Of a stretch of DNA of 64,000 bases, positions 52,234 to 60,039 are shown piece after piece; position 1 is the stretch's first letter; each line of letters opens with the position of its first letter. The translations under genes and the position numbers were made by a program. Source of the stretch: Sphaerisporangium melleum (GTDB lineage Bacteria; Actinomycetota; Actinomycetes; Streptosporangiales; Streptosporangiaceae); the NCBI RefSeq assembly GCF_014646695.1, contig NZ_BMNT01000028.1, positions 1-64,000 of the forward strand, in the 5' to 3' direction. The notes below the pieces were generated by a model that was given only the letters and a program-made list of their open reading frames with translations, made no database searches and was not told where the DNA came from.

Positions 52234-52636
52234 CGGCTCGTCGTCCATCCTGGTCATCCACACGTGATTGATCACCGTTGATCCCCGTTGTGTCGGTTGG
52301 CGTACTGGCAGGATGTAATGCTGTGCCCGGCCGGCCGTCTGCCGCCGCTGGGCGCTGGGGGCCCGGTGTCTACCGGTAGCGCCTGCGGCGACCGGCCGCC
52401 TCACGACGACGACCGGCCGGACTTCGGCACGAACACTTGAACCCCCCAAGCTCCGTGCCTACGTCGAGAAGCGTCCCGCCCACGGCTCAACATACGATCA
52501 ACGGCGGATGAAACACCTGACGGCGGGCCGGAAAGAGCTGGGGCACCGGGAGTTCAAGCCGGCGGCAAGCAGCGGGTAAGTGGGTAGAGGTACGACTGTG
52601 GCGTACGCCCGCACCGCCTGTCCCAAGGAGCGGATC
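52234..52636. promoter_or_regulatory. Intergenic region with two further SARP-like heptamers
   Basis: No gene is supported. CTCAACA (52486-52492) and ATCAACG (52497-52503) are direct repeats 11 bases apart, sharing the TCAAC core of the four repeats at 49.0 kb. They lie about 134 bases before the zinc-ribbon gene. A less regular GTTGATC/CGTTGTG series occurs near 52275-52295. Confidence 0.45.
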
Positions 52637-52942
52637 ATGACGTTGATCCCCTGCTACGCCTGCGAGTCACGGTTCCGGCCGGAGGAGTACTTCCTCGCCT
52701 GCCACGACTACAACCGCGGCATGGATCTCGTCGCCTGGACCTGCCCGCGGTGCGGCAACCGGGACGACCTGCGCGTGCTGCCCGACGCCATCGGGTTCGG
52801 CTACCCACGCCGGGGCCGCTTCGCCGTGCAGGACAGCTTCCGCGTCCCCGGCCTGCGCCGCCACCGCCAGGACCTGCGCCTGGACATCTCGTTGAACAAG
52901 GAGGTCTGGCGCGTCTCCACGCGCCTGCGTCAGCTCAGCTAG
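52637..52942 (+). CDS. Small zinc-ribbon-like protein
   Basis: A 101-residue protein with two CxxC knuckles, CYAC near 6-9 and CPRC near 36-39, making a likely zinc ribbon. A basic C-terminal half follows (RRGRFAVQDSFRVPGLRRHRQDLRLDISLNKE). The ATG follows AAGGAG. The last four bases (CTAG) are shared with the convergent AraC gene stop. The family is unknown. Two SARP-like heptamers lie upstream, so it may be a target of the neighbouring AfsR-like regulator. Confidence 0.72.
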   Translation: MTLIPCYACESRFRPEEYFLACHDYNRGMDLVAWTCPRCGNRDDLRVLPDAIGFGYPRRGRFAVQDSFRVPGLRRHRQDLRLDISLNKEVWRVSTRLRQLS

Positions 52943-53892
52943 CCCGCCTGACGCGTCCGCGGACCGCCGTCACCCTCTCTGTGGGCCGCGCCGACCCGGT
53001 AGGCACGCGGCGAGCGGCCCATCACCCGCTTGAAGGCGTTGCTGAAGGCGCTCTCCGACCCGTATCCCCAGGCGGACGCGATCGAGTGGATCGTACGGTC
53101 GGTGCCCCGCAGGTCCCGCGCGGCGGCGTGCATGCGCCAACGCAGCAGGTACTCCAGCGGGGCAGACCCGACGACCTCCTTGAACCGCTGGGCGAAGCTC
53201 GACCGTGACATGCCCGCGGCGGCGGCCAGCTCGGGCACCGTCCACTGCCGCGCGGCCTGCTCGTGCATGAGCCGCAGGGCGGGCCCGATCTGCGGGTCCA
53301 TGAGCGCGACGAGCCAGCCGGCGCGCGATCCTCCCCCGGCCGCCGCCTGGGCGCGCAGCGCCTGGACGAAAATGATCTGTGCGATGCGCTCGGTCATGAA
53401 CGCGGCGCCGAGGCCCGGCGCGGAGTTCTCGTGGGCGAGCAGCCGCAACGCCGCGTGCAGCGCCTCGGCGTGGGCGGAGTCGCCCGGCACATGGACGAAC
53501 GGCGGCAGGACGTCCAGCAGCAGGCGGGCGTTGCCCTCGTCCAGCATGATCGGCCCGCCCACGACCACGACCTCGTCGGCCGTTCCGTACCGGAGCACGC
53601 CGTCGACGGCGGCGCGGAACGCGATCGGCCCGTACACCGGCTCGGTGCCGGGGTCGCGATCGCGTGACATGCGGTACGGGGCGCCGGCGTTGACGAGATA
53701 ACAGTCCCCGGCCTCGACCCGCACGGGTTCAAGGCCCTCCAGAGCGATCCAGCAGGAGCCGGTGAGCACGGCGGCGAACTTGACGCGCCGGTAGCCGTCG
53801 AAGCGCAGTGCCCAGGGGCCGCCTGCCTCCAGGCGGACGGGCTGCGCGCTCTCGACGTTCATCATGGACAGCACGTAGGACAGCGGATCCAT
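52939..53892 (-). CDS. AraC-family regulator with cupin domain
   Basis: A 317-residue regulator. The N-terminal cupin-type sensor (about 1-190, GSCWIALEGLEPVRVEAGDCYLVNAGAPYRM) is of the cupin_6 kind. The C-terminal double HTH (about 205-305) reads WTVPELAAAAGMSRSSFAQRFKEVVGSAPLEYLLRWRM, then HSIASAWGYGSESAFSNAFKRVMGRSPRAYR. The ATG at 53892 has CGGAG upstream; the longer frame is rejected. It is divergent from an aldo/keto reductase across a 104-base gap with a perfect dyad, so it probably controls that gene. Confidence 0.92.
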   Translation of the reverse strand: MDPLSYVLSMMNVESAQPVRLEAGGPWALRFDGYRRVKFAAVLTGSCWIALEGLEPVRVEAGDCYLVNAGAPYRMSRDRDPGTEPVYGPIAFRAAVDGVLRYGTADEVVVVGGPIMLDEGNARLLLDVLPPFVHVPGDSAHAEALHAALRLLAHENSAPGLGAAFMTERIAQIIFVQALRAQAAAGGGSRAGWLVALMDPQIGPALRLMHEQAARQWTVPELAAAAGMSRSSFAQRFKEVVGSAPLEYLLRWRMHAAARDLRGTDRTIHSIASAWGYGSESAFSNAFKRVMGRSPRAYRVGAAHREGDGGPRTRQAG

Positions 53893-53915
53893 AGCGGCTC
53901 CGGAGCATCTCGCAA

Positions 53916-53930
53916 GAAAATCGGATTTTC
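53916..53930. promoter_or_regulatory. Inverted repeat between AraC regulator and aldo/keto reductase
   Basis: GAAAATC G GATTTTC is a perfect 7-bp dyad with a one-base centre, AT-rich in a GC-rich genome, in the divergent promoter. It is the most likely operator of the AraC-family protein. Confidence 0.6.
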
Positions 53931-53995
53931 TCGCATGGATTCTCCCTGGTCGGGTGCGTAGCGTGCAAGAGCAACCATCCACAGGGGGAGAAATC

Positions 53996-55030
53996 ATGAA
54001 ATATCGCCCGTTGGGGCGCACCGGGGTGTACGTCTCGGAGCTCTGCCTCGGCACCATGTCGTTCGGCGGCCCGGACCACCCGGTGTGGGGGGCGGTCGGC
54101 GGCCTGGGCCTGCAGGACAGCGACCGGCTCGTCGGCGCGGCCCTGGACGCGGGGATCAACTTCATCGACACCGCCAACGTCTACGCCGACGGCGAGTCCG
54201 AGGCCCTGCTCGGCCAGGTGCTCAAGGACCGCCGCGACGACGTCGTGCTGGCCACCAAGGTCTCGGCCCGCATGGGAGCCGGCGCCAACGACGCCGGCCT
54301 CTCCCGCCTGCACGTCATGCGCGCCCTGGAGGACAGCCTGCGCCGGCTGCGGACCGACCACATCGACCTGTACCAGATCCACAACATCGACCGGTACACG
54401 CCGCTCGAGGAGACGCTGCGCGCACTCGACGACGCCGTACGCCAGGGCAAGATCCGCTACATCGGGTGCTCCAACCTCGCGGCCTGGCAGGTCGTCAAGG
54501 CGCTCGGCCACTCGGCCGCCCACAACCTCGCGCCGTTCGTCTCCGTGCAGTCGTACTACTCGCTGGCCACCCGGGACATCGAGCACGAGCTGGTCCCCAT
54601 GCTCCAGGATGAAGGGCTCGGCCTGATGGTGTGGAGCCCGCTCGCCGGCGGCTTCCTGTCCGGCAAGTTCGACCGCCACGGCGCCTCCGACGCGGACTCC
54701 CGGCGGGCCAAGACCGAGATCGACTTCCCGTTGATCGACAAGGAGAAGGGGTACGACGTCATCGACGTGCTCCGGGAGGTCGCCGGCCGCCACGGGGTCA
54801 GCGCCGCCCGCGTGGCCCTCGCCTGGGTGCTGGGCCGGCCGGGCGTCACGAGCGTCATCATCGGCGCCAAGCGGCCCGACCAGCTCGCCGACAACCTCGC
54901 CGCCGCCGAGCTGACCCTCACCGATCAGGACCTGGCCGAGCTGGACGCGGTCAGCGCCGACCGGGTCCCCCACTACCCCGGCTGGATCCACCGGTTCGGC
55001 GAGCACGGCCGCCTCCCCGAGCCGGTCTGA
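53996..55030 (+). CDS. Aldo/keto reductase
   Basis: A 344-residue NADPH-dependent TIM-barrel reductase of the AKR superfamily. Catalytic residues appear in FIDTANVYADGESE (Asp and Tyr), VLATKVSA (Lys) and LYQIHNID (His). The NADP site is near VTSVIIGAKRPDQLADNLAA. It probably reduces an aldehyde or ketone; in operons like this the AraC partner often responds to the substrate. The ATG follows AGGGGGAG. A strong terminator follows. Confidence 0.93.
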   Translation: MKYRPLGRTGVYVSELCLGTMSFGGPDHPVWGAVGGLGLQDSDRLVGAALDAGINFIDTANVYADGESEALLGQVLKDRRDDVVLATKVSARMGAGANDAGLSRLHVMRALEDSLRRLRTDHIDLYQIHNIDRYTPLEETLRALDDAVRQGKIRYIGCSNLAAWQVVKALGHSAAHNLAPFVSVQSYYSLATRDIEHELVPMLQDEGLGLMVWSPLAGGFLSGKFDRHGASDADSRRAKTEIDFPLIDKEKGYDVIDVLREVAGRHGVSAARVALAWVLGRPGVTSVIIGAKRPDQLADNLAAAELTLTDQDLAELDAVSADRVPHYPGWIHRFGEHGRLPEPV

Positions 55031-55065
55031 CCGTCCCTGCGACGCCGGCCACGACCGGCATGGAA

Positions 55066-55097
55066 GGAGCCGGGTGGCCGCTTGGCCACCCGGCTCC
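55066..55097. terminator. Bidirectional terminator
   Basis: A perfect 14-bp stem GGAGCCGGGTGGCC with its complement and loop GCTT lies between the convergent reductase and MFS genes. Confidence 0.8.
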
Positions 55098-55117
55098 GGC
55101 TCGCGAAGCGCTGCGGG

Positions 55118-56722
55118 TCAGTGGGCGCCGACGGGCACCGGGGCCGCCTCGACCGCACCCTCGGCCTCCGCCTGCTCCGGCTGGGGCGCGGCGGCCGGGG
55201 CGCCCTCGCCGCGCAGGACGATCACCGACAGGACGGCCAGGCCGATGAAGATGGCGGCGCCGACCGCGGCGACCACGTTCAGGCCGCTGGTGAAGGCGGT
55301 GCGGGCGGCGTCGGTCACCTCGGCCGCGAACCGGCCACCGAGCTCCTGAGCGGCGCCGAGCGCCGCGGTGATGCTCTGGTGCGCGGTGTCCGCGGTGCCG
55401 GCCGGGACGCCGGCGGGCAGCTCGCCGCCGATCTGGGTGCGGTAGACGAAGGTCGCGAGGCTGCCGAGCGCGGCGACCCCGAGTGCCACACCGAACTCGC
55501 CGCTGGTCTGGCTGATCGAGGCGGCCGAGCCGGCCTTCTCCGGCGCGACCGAGCCCATGACGAGGTTCATGGTCAGCGACATCGGGAACGCGATGCCGAA
55601 GGAGGCGAGCACCAGCCCGGTGATCAGCAGCGGCAGTCCGCCGACGACCGGCACCAGGGTGTGGGCCACCAGACCGGCCCCGGCCACCAGCAGACCGGCG
55701 GCGATGACGTAGGCCGGGCGGATGCGGCGGGCCAGCGCCGGGGCGACCATCGAGCCGACGACCATGGCGATGTTCTGCGGCAGCAGCCACAGGCCGGCCT
55801 CCATCGGGCCGAGGCCCTGGACGGTCTGCAGGTAGAGGCTGGACAGCAGCGTGGTGCCGGCCATGACGACCCCGGCGAGCAGCCCGATGCCCATGGCGGT
55901 GCTGAAGGTGCGGCCGGCGAACAGCCGCAGGTCGAGCAGCGGGTTGGCGAGGCGGCGCTGACGCAGGACGAACACCGCGCCGATCGCGACGCCGGCGACG
56001 AGCGCGGCGACGGGCACCGCCTGCACACCTCCGCGGGCCAGCTCCTTCAGACCGTAGATCGCGGGCAGGATGGCGCCGAGGGACAGGGCGACGCTGGCCA
56101 GGTCGAGGCGGCCGGCGTTCGGGTCGCGGTACTCGGGCAGCAGGCGGGGGCCGACGACCAGCAGGAGCACCATCACCGGGACGCCGAGCAGGAAGGCCGA
56201 GCCCCACCAGAAGTGCTCCAGCAGCAGTCCGCCGACCATCGGGCCGACGGTCATGCCGCCCATGAAGCAGGCGAACCAGATGCCGATCGCCGTGCCCATC
56301 TCCTTGGGGTCGGTGAACATGTTGCGGATCAGCGCCATGGTCGAGGGCATCAGCGAGGCTCCGGCGACGCCGAGCAGCGCCCGCGAGGCGATGAGCATCT
56401 CCGGGCTGGTCGAGTAGGCCGCGAGGACCGAGGCGACGCCGAAGGCCGCCGCGCCGGTGAGCAGCAGCCTGCGGCGGCCGATGCGGTCACCCAGCGTCCC
56501 CATGGTCACCAGGAACCCGGCGAGCATGAACGAGTAGATGTCCAGGATCCACAGCTGCTCGGTCGAGTCGGCGCCGAGGCCGGCGCTCAGGTGGGGAAGC
56601 GCCAGGTAGAGGACGCTGATGTCCAGCGACAACAGCAGGGTCGGCAGGGCCAGCACCGCCAGCCCGATCCACTCACGCCGCCCGGCCCGGGGGCCGGCGG
56701 TGATCTCACCAGTGGGGCTCAT
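55118..56722 (-). CDS. MFS drug efflux transporter, DHA2 (14-TM) family
   Basis: A 534-residue membrane transporter with about 14 helices. Motif A is GTLGDRIGRRRLLLTGA and motif C lies in GMTVGPMVGGLLLEHFWWGSAFL. The N-terminus LDISVLYLALPHLSAGLGADSTEQLWILDIYSFMLAG is typical of QacA/SmvA-type drug pumps. The ATG at 56722 is chosen for AAGGA upstream; a GTG at 56737 is in frame. A TetR gene lies upstream on the same strand, and both promoters share an operator-like motif. Confidence 0.93.
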   Translation of the reverse strand: MSPTGEITAGPRAGRREWIGLAVLALPTLLLSLDISVLYLALPHLSAGLGADSTEQLWILDIYSFMLAGFLVTMGTLGDRIGRRRLLLTGAAAFGVASVLAAYSTSPEMLIASRALLGVAGASLMPSTMALIRNMFTDPKEMGTAIGIWFACFMGGMTVGPMVGGLLLEHFWWGSAFLLGVPVMVLLLVVGPRLLPEYRDPNAGRLDLASVALSLGAILPAIYGLKELARGGVQAVPVAALVAGVAIGAVFVLRQRRLANPLLDLRLFAGRTFSTAMGIGLLAGVVMAGTTLLSSLYLQTVQGLGPMEAGLWLLPQNIAMVVGSMVAPALARRIRPAYVIAAGLLVAGAGLVAHTLVPVVGGLPLLITGLVLASFGIAFPMSLTMNLVMGSVAPEKAGSAASISQTSGEFGVALGVAALGSLATFVYRTQIGGELPAGVPAGTADTAHQSITAALGAAQELGGRFAAEVTDAARTAFTSGLNVVAAVGAAIFIGLAVLSVIVLRGEGAPAAAPQPEQAEAEGAVEAAPVPVGAH

Positions 56723-56838
56723 TTCGAAATCCTTCACGGTCGGTGTCCGGGTGGCTTCGTGGTCCTGGCGCGACCGCGTCCCTCTTCGAAGGGCCCGCCG
56801 GCATCGGCGCCATCTCGTGCTGACATCACCGTCTCACC

Positions 56839-56854
56839 GACAAACTTTATTGTC
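56839..56854 (-). promoter_or_regulatory. TetR-type operator at the MFS promoter
   Basis: GACAA and TTGTC flank ACTTTA in GACAAACTTTATTGTC, and a TTGACA (read leftward) overlaps it. The core AAACTTTATTGT resembles GAACCTTATTCT at the TetR gene's own promoter. Confidence 0.55.
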
Positions 56855-57337
56855 AAGACGATTCGAGCTTTCGGTGGAAAGACGCGCCGGAGCCGGGCTC
56901 GAGGCGGGAGGGCTGGAGCCGTCGGCCAAGACCGCAACCGCGGCGCTGGGGCCGGTGGCGAGCGAGATCCGCCCAGGACGAGCCCCGAAGAGGACGTCAG
57001 GAGAAGGGTCGGCCAAGCCGGCGAGGCGGCCCTCACCTGGCCGCTGCTGGGGGCCGGCGGCCGCGACATCGGACTGCACCTGGCCCTGGTGGTGGGCCGC
57101 GGGGGCTTGTACGGGACGGCAAGCGTGCTCACCAGGCCCGCGCGAGCACCGGGCGTCTGGGACGGACGTAGGAGGCGCGGGAACGTCAGGCCTGCGGCGA
57201 CATCAGGCGTGCGGCAACGTCCGGCGCCCGCGAAGATCTACCGCGCGGAACGTCGAGCGTGCCGGAGCGTCAGGGTGCGATCGGCCTCGGACGCGTTCCG
57301 GCATGCCAGGAGACGAGGGGCGTGCCCCGCGGAGAGG
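56855..57337. other. 480-bp GC-rich intergenic stretch with short tandem repeats
   Basis: No gene is supported between the TetR stop and the MFS promoter. Three near-identical 17-base units (GCGGGAACGTCAGGCCT, GCGGCGACATCAGGCGT, GCGGCAACGTCCGGCGC) lie in tandem at 57177-57227. Further degenerate units (GGAACGTCGAGCGTGCC, GGAGCGTCAGGGTGCG) extend to about 57283. Their role is unknown; long leftward frames across them look like translation of the repeat. Confidence 0.45.
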
Positions 57338-57928
57338 TCAGGGCATGCGGAGGCTGAGCCAGGCCGCCTCACAGAGGGCCTTGATCTCCTCTTCGGTGGG
57401 CTGGTGCGCGCCGGAGAACCACAGGCGGCACATCTCGGTGGCGGGGCCGAGCCACAGCACGTAGCACATCGTGGGGTGCACGGGCCGCAGCACGCCGTTC
57501 TTCATGTGCGGACGCCACCAGTCGGACACCTGGCGGAAGAAGGCCCGCCGCGACTCGGCCACCTCGGGCCCGCCCGGCTCCTCGCGCCGGGGCGGGCGCT
57601 CGCTGAGCAGGATGCGCGCCCGCTCGGGATGCTCACCGCACCAGGCCATGTGCAGCGCGACGATCGCCTCGATGCCGCCCTGGGCGCTCTCGTGCCGGCA
57701 CAGTTCGTCGACGAAGGCCCGTTGGTACATGGTCTGGATCTCGGAGTAGAGCACCCCGAAGACGTGTTCCTTGCTGGCGAAGTGGTGGTAGAAGCTCCCC
57801 ACGCTGACGCCGCTCTCCTCGCGGAGGCTGGCCAGGGTGGTGGCGGAGACGCCGTCCTGGCTGAAGCGGCGCAGGGCACCCTCGATGATGCGGGTGCGGC
57901 CGTCCCGTCCGTTCTTCGCGGTCTTCAC
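57338..57928 (-). CDS. TetR-family regulator of the MFS pump
   Basis: A 196-residue regulator with an N-terminal HTH (about 12-58, IIEGALRRFSQDGVSATTLASLREESGVSVGSFYHHFASKEHVF). A ligand-binding helical domain follows with several Trp and Cys. It likely represses the drug pump gene to its left. The GTG start has no clear ribosome site and may be leaderless. An inverted repeat 20 bases upstream fits autorepression. Confidence 0.9.
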   Translation of the reverse strand: MKTAKNGRDGRTRIIEGALRRFSQDGVSATTLASLREESGVSVGSFYHHFASKEHVFGVLYSEIQTMYQRAFVDELCRHESAQGGIEAIVALHMAWCGEHPERARILLSERPPRREEPGGPEVAESRRAFFRQVSDWWRPHMKNGVLRPVHPTMCYVLWLGPATEMCRLWFSGAHQPTEEEIKALCEAAWLSLRMP

Positions 57929-57947
57929 ACTGTCAATGGTGGCTCAA

Positions 57948-57962
57948 CAGAACCTTATTCTG
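57948..57962 (-). promoter_or_regulatory. TetR-type operator at the TetR gene
   Basis: CAGAA and TTCTG flank CCTTA in CAGAACCTTATTCTG. Its core matches the MFS promoter site at about nine of twelve aligned positions. Confidence 0.55.
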
Positions 57963-58026
57963 CAAACCCCGTAACCCCCACAGCTTACCGGCCTTGACCC
58001 GCACCCGCCATTTCGGGCCCGGTCGA

Positions 58027-58599
58027 TCAGGCCGGGGTCACCGGCGCGCGGAGGGCGGGCGACAGGGCGGCGACGATCTCCACCGTCCCCGACGAGACGG
58101 TCATCCGGGCGTCCGGCCACCAGCGCCGGACCATCGACAGCACCTTGCGGTTCTCCCCCATGACGTCCATCGTGACCGTCGACGCGCCGAGGCCGGCCGC
58201 CCGGCGGAGCAGGGCCCGCACCAGCCGGGAGCCGACGCCTGCGCCCTGCCACTCGTCGGCCACCACCACGGCGATCTCGGTCGAGGCGTCCCGGGTGAAA
58301 CTCATGGCATGCCCGACGATCCGCCCGGCGGCGTCCAGGGCGACCAGCAGGTCCCGGCCCCCGGTCGCGGTGGTCATGGCCCGCAGCAGCGCCGCGCCGG
58401 GATCGGTGAGCCCGGTGAAGAAGCGCAGAGACCGGGTCCGCGGGGAGAGCCCGACGACGAACTCTCGCACGCGCCCACCGTCCTCGGGCCGGGCCGGGCG
58501 GATGCGCACCGCCGGCGCGTTGCGCGGCGCGACCGGGACGGCGAGGCCCGCGCGGGCGGCGGGAAGCACCGCGGACATCGCCACCTGGGTCTCGAACAT
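58027..58599 (-). CDS. GNAT-family N-acetyltransferase
   Basis: A 190-residue GNAT protein: VRIRPARPEDGGRVREFVVGLSPRTRSLRFFTGL at the start, LVALDAAGRIVGHAMSF, and the acetyl-CoA loop EIAVVVADEWQGAGVGSRLVRALLRRA. ATG 58599 is chosen; a frame extended to 58635 would start with TTG inside the promoter. The gene seems leaderless (CAGGCT six bases before ATG) and shares a divergent promoter with an HxlR regulator, suggesting control by it. Acceptor unknown. Confidence 0.85.
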   Translation of the reverse strand: MFETQVAMSAVLPAARAGLAVPVAPRNAPAVRIRPARPEDGGRVREFVVGLSPRTRSLRFFTGLTDPGAALLRAMTTATGGRDLLVALDAAGRIVGHAMSFTRDASTEIAVVVADEWQGAGVGSRLVRALLRRAAGLGASTVTMDVMGENRKVLSMVRRWWPDARMTVSSGTVEIVAALSPALRAPVTPA

Positions 58600-58620
58600 G
58601 GACTCAGCCTGGCGGAGACC

Positions 58621-58641
58621 GTCTAGGTCTGTCAACTAGAC
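58621..58641. promoter_or_regulatory. HxlR-type operator in the divergent promoter
   Basis: GTCTAG (58621-58626) and CTAGAC (58636-58641) are exact inverted arms nine bases apart. They overlap a leftward TTGACA -35 sequence of the GNAT gene and lie 27 bases before the HxlR start. Confidence 0.65.
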
Positions 58642-58667
58642 TCAGAAGGGCGATGGGAGGGAAGAAC

Positions 58668-59159
58668 GTGACCGCCGACGACGCCACCATGACCGGGCCG
58701 TTCCCGTTGCCGGTCGACAACTGCTCCATCGAGCGCACGCTCGCGATCCTCGGCGAGAAGTGGACGTTCCTGGTGCTCAGAGAGGCCTTCCGGGGAGTGC
58801 GCCGCTTCGAGGACATGCAGGCCGGCACGCATGCCCCACGGCAGGTGCTCAGCGCCCGGCTCACCCGGCTGGTGGAGGAGGGCCTGCTGCGCAAGGTGCC
58901 CTACCGCGAGCCGGGCAGCCGCGGGCGGCACGAGTACCGCCTCACCCAGAAAGGGCTCGACCTCTACCCGATCATGGTCAGCCTGATGCACTGGGGTGAC
59001 CGTCACACGGCGGACCCGGACGGGCCTCCGGTCCTGCTCACCCACCGTGACTGCGGCGCGCCCGTCGAGTTGCACATGCGCTGCACCGAGGGCCACGAGG
59101 TCTCCTCGGCCCGCGAGGTCTCCCCCCGGCCCGGCCCGGGCGCCCGCCTGGCCGGCTGA
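58668..59159 (+). CDS. HxlR-family transcription regulator
   Basis: A 163-residue winged-helix regulator. The HxlR core is visible: DNCSIERTLAILGEKWTFLVLREAFRGVRRFEDMQ, then RQVLSARLTRLVEEGLLRKVPY and RHEYRLTQKGLDLYPIMVSLMHWGD. The single conserved Cys may sense redox or electrophiles. The GTG at 58668 is chosen because GGGAGGG lies six bases upstream; an ATG at 58653 is in frame. It is divergent from a GNAT gene across a clear inverted repeat. Confidence 0.92.
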   Translation: MTADDATMTGPFPLPVDNCSIERTLAILGEKWTFLVLREAFRGVRRFEDMQAGTHAPRQVLSARLTRLVEEGLLRKVPYREPGSRGRHEYRLTQKGLDLYPIMVSLMHWGDRHTADPDGPPVLLTHRDCGAPVELHMRCTEGHEVSSAREVSPRPGPGARLAG

Positions 59160-59201
59160 CGAGCGGTCGCGCGCCGGCCCGTCCCGTGCGGCGAGTGGGC
59201 C

Positions 59202-59855
59202 TCAGATCCGATGCTGCACGACGCGCAGCACCCGTTTGAAGGCCAGCAGCGAGGCGGCGGCGGCCAGGACCATCAGGACCGCCACCGCGGAGGTCCTGAC
59301 GATCAGGTAGGTCTCGATGGACTCGCTGAACAGCAGCCACAGGCTCAGCGAGCCGTTGACGAACTGCACGGTTCCCCACAGCAGCGAGAGGTGCACGAAG
59401 AACCGCCGCATCACCGGGTGGCGGACCAGGTGGTCGGGCAGCGGCACCAGGTCGGTGGTGACGCGCTGGATCAGCGGGCGGGGGGTGGCGGCCGTGGCCA
59501 GGAAGGCCAGGCTGGCCGCGAACACACCGAGCGTCGGCTGCAGGAAGTAGATGACCACGTCTCCGGTGATCAGGGCCAGCGCCGCCCGTACGGTGATCGC
59601 CAGCATCGCCAGCAGCACCGTGCCGGGGACCTTCTGCCGCCGGACCAGCCGGAGCGCGACCCCTCCGTACACCCAGGCCACCGCCATGACCAGCCCGCCG
59701 TGGACCCCGGCCAGCAGCAGCCCCGCGTAGAACACGGCGACCGGCAGGATCATGCCCTCCAGCACCCGAGGTGCCGCATGCTTGATCAGGACGGAGAGCC
59801 TCGGCAACACCGGGTGCTGCGCGGCCGGCGGCAGCGCGAGAGAGTGCGCGGTCAT
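59202..59855 (-). CDS. VC0807-family membrane protein
   Basis: A 217-residue membrane protein with about six hydrophobic segments and a short basic N-terminus (HSLALPPAAQHPVLPRLSVLIKHAAPRVLEGMILPVAVFYAGLLLAG). The pattern fits the VC0807 family of unknown function. The ATG at 59855 is chosen, with CAGGAG about eleven bases upstream; the longer frame to 60266 is a shadow of the divergent SURF1 gene. It is divergent from that gene. Confidence 0.78.
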   Translation of the reverse strand: MTAHSLALPPAAQHPVLPRLSVLIKHAAPRVLEGMILPVAVFYAGLLLAGVHGGLVMAVAWVYGGVALRLVRRQKVPGTVLLAMLAITVRAALALITGDVVIYFLQPTLGVFAASLAFLATAATPRPLIQRVTTDLVPLPDHLVRHPVMRRFFVHLSLLWGTVQFVNGSLSLWLLFSESIETYLIVRTSAVAVLMVLAAAASLLAFKRVLRVVQHRI

Positions 59856-60039
59856 GTACGAGACTGCTCCTGCGAGACAGAGCGGTATGCCATGGATTGA
59901 AACCTGTACGACCGTACGCGATGCCCCGGCGGTCCGCGACCGGTTCGAAAAGATCATGAACTCCGGGATGACCGCCGACACGGCCACCACCTCCGGGCTG
60001 GATCCCGGACCACCCACCGGCCTGCCTAGGCTGAGAGGC

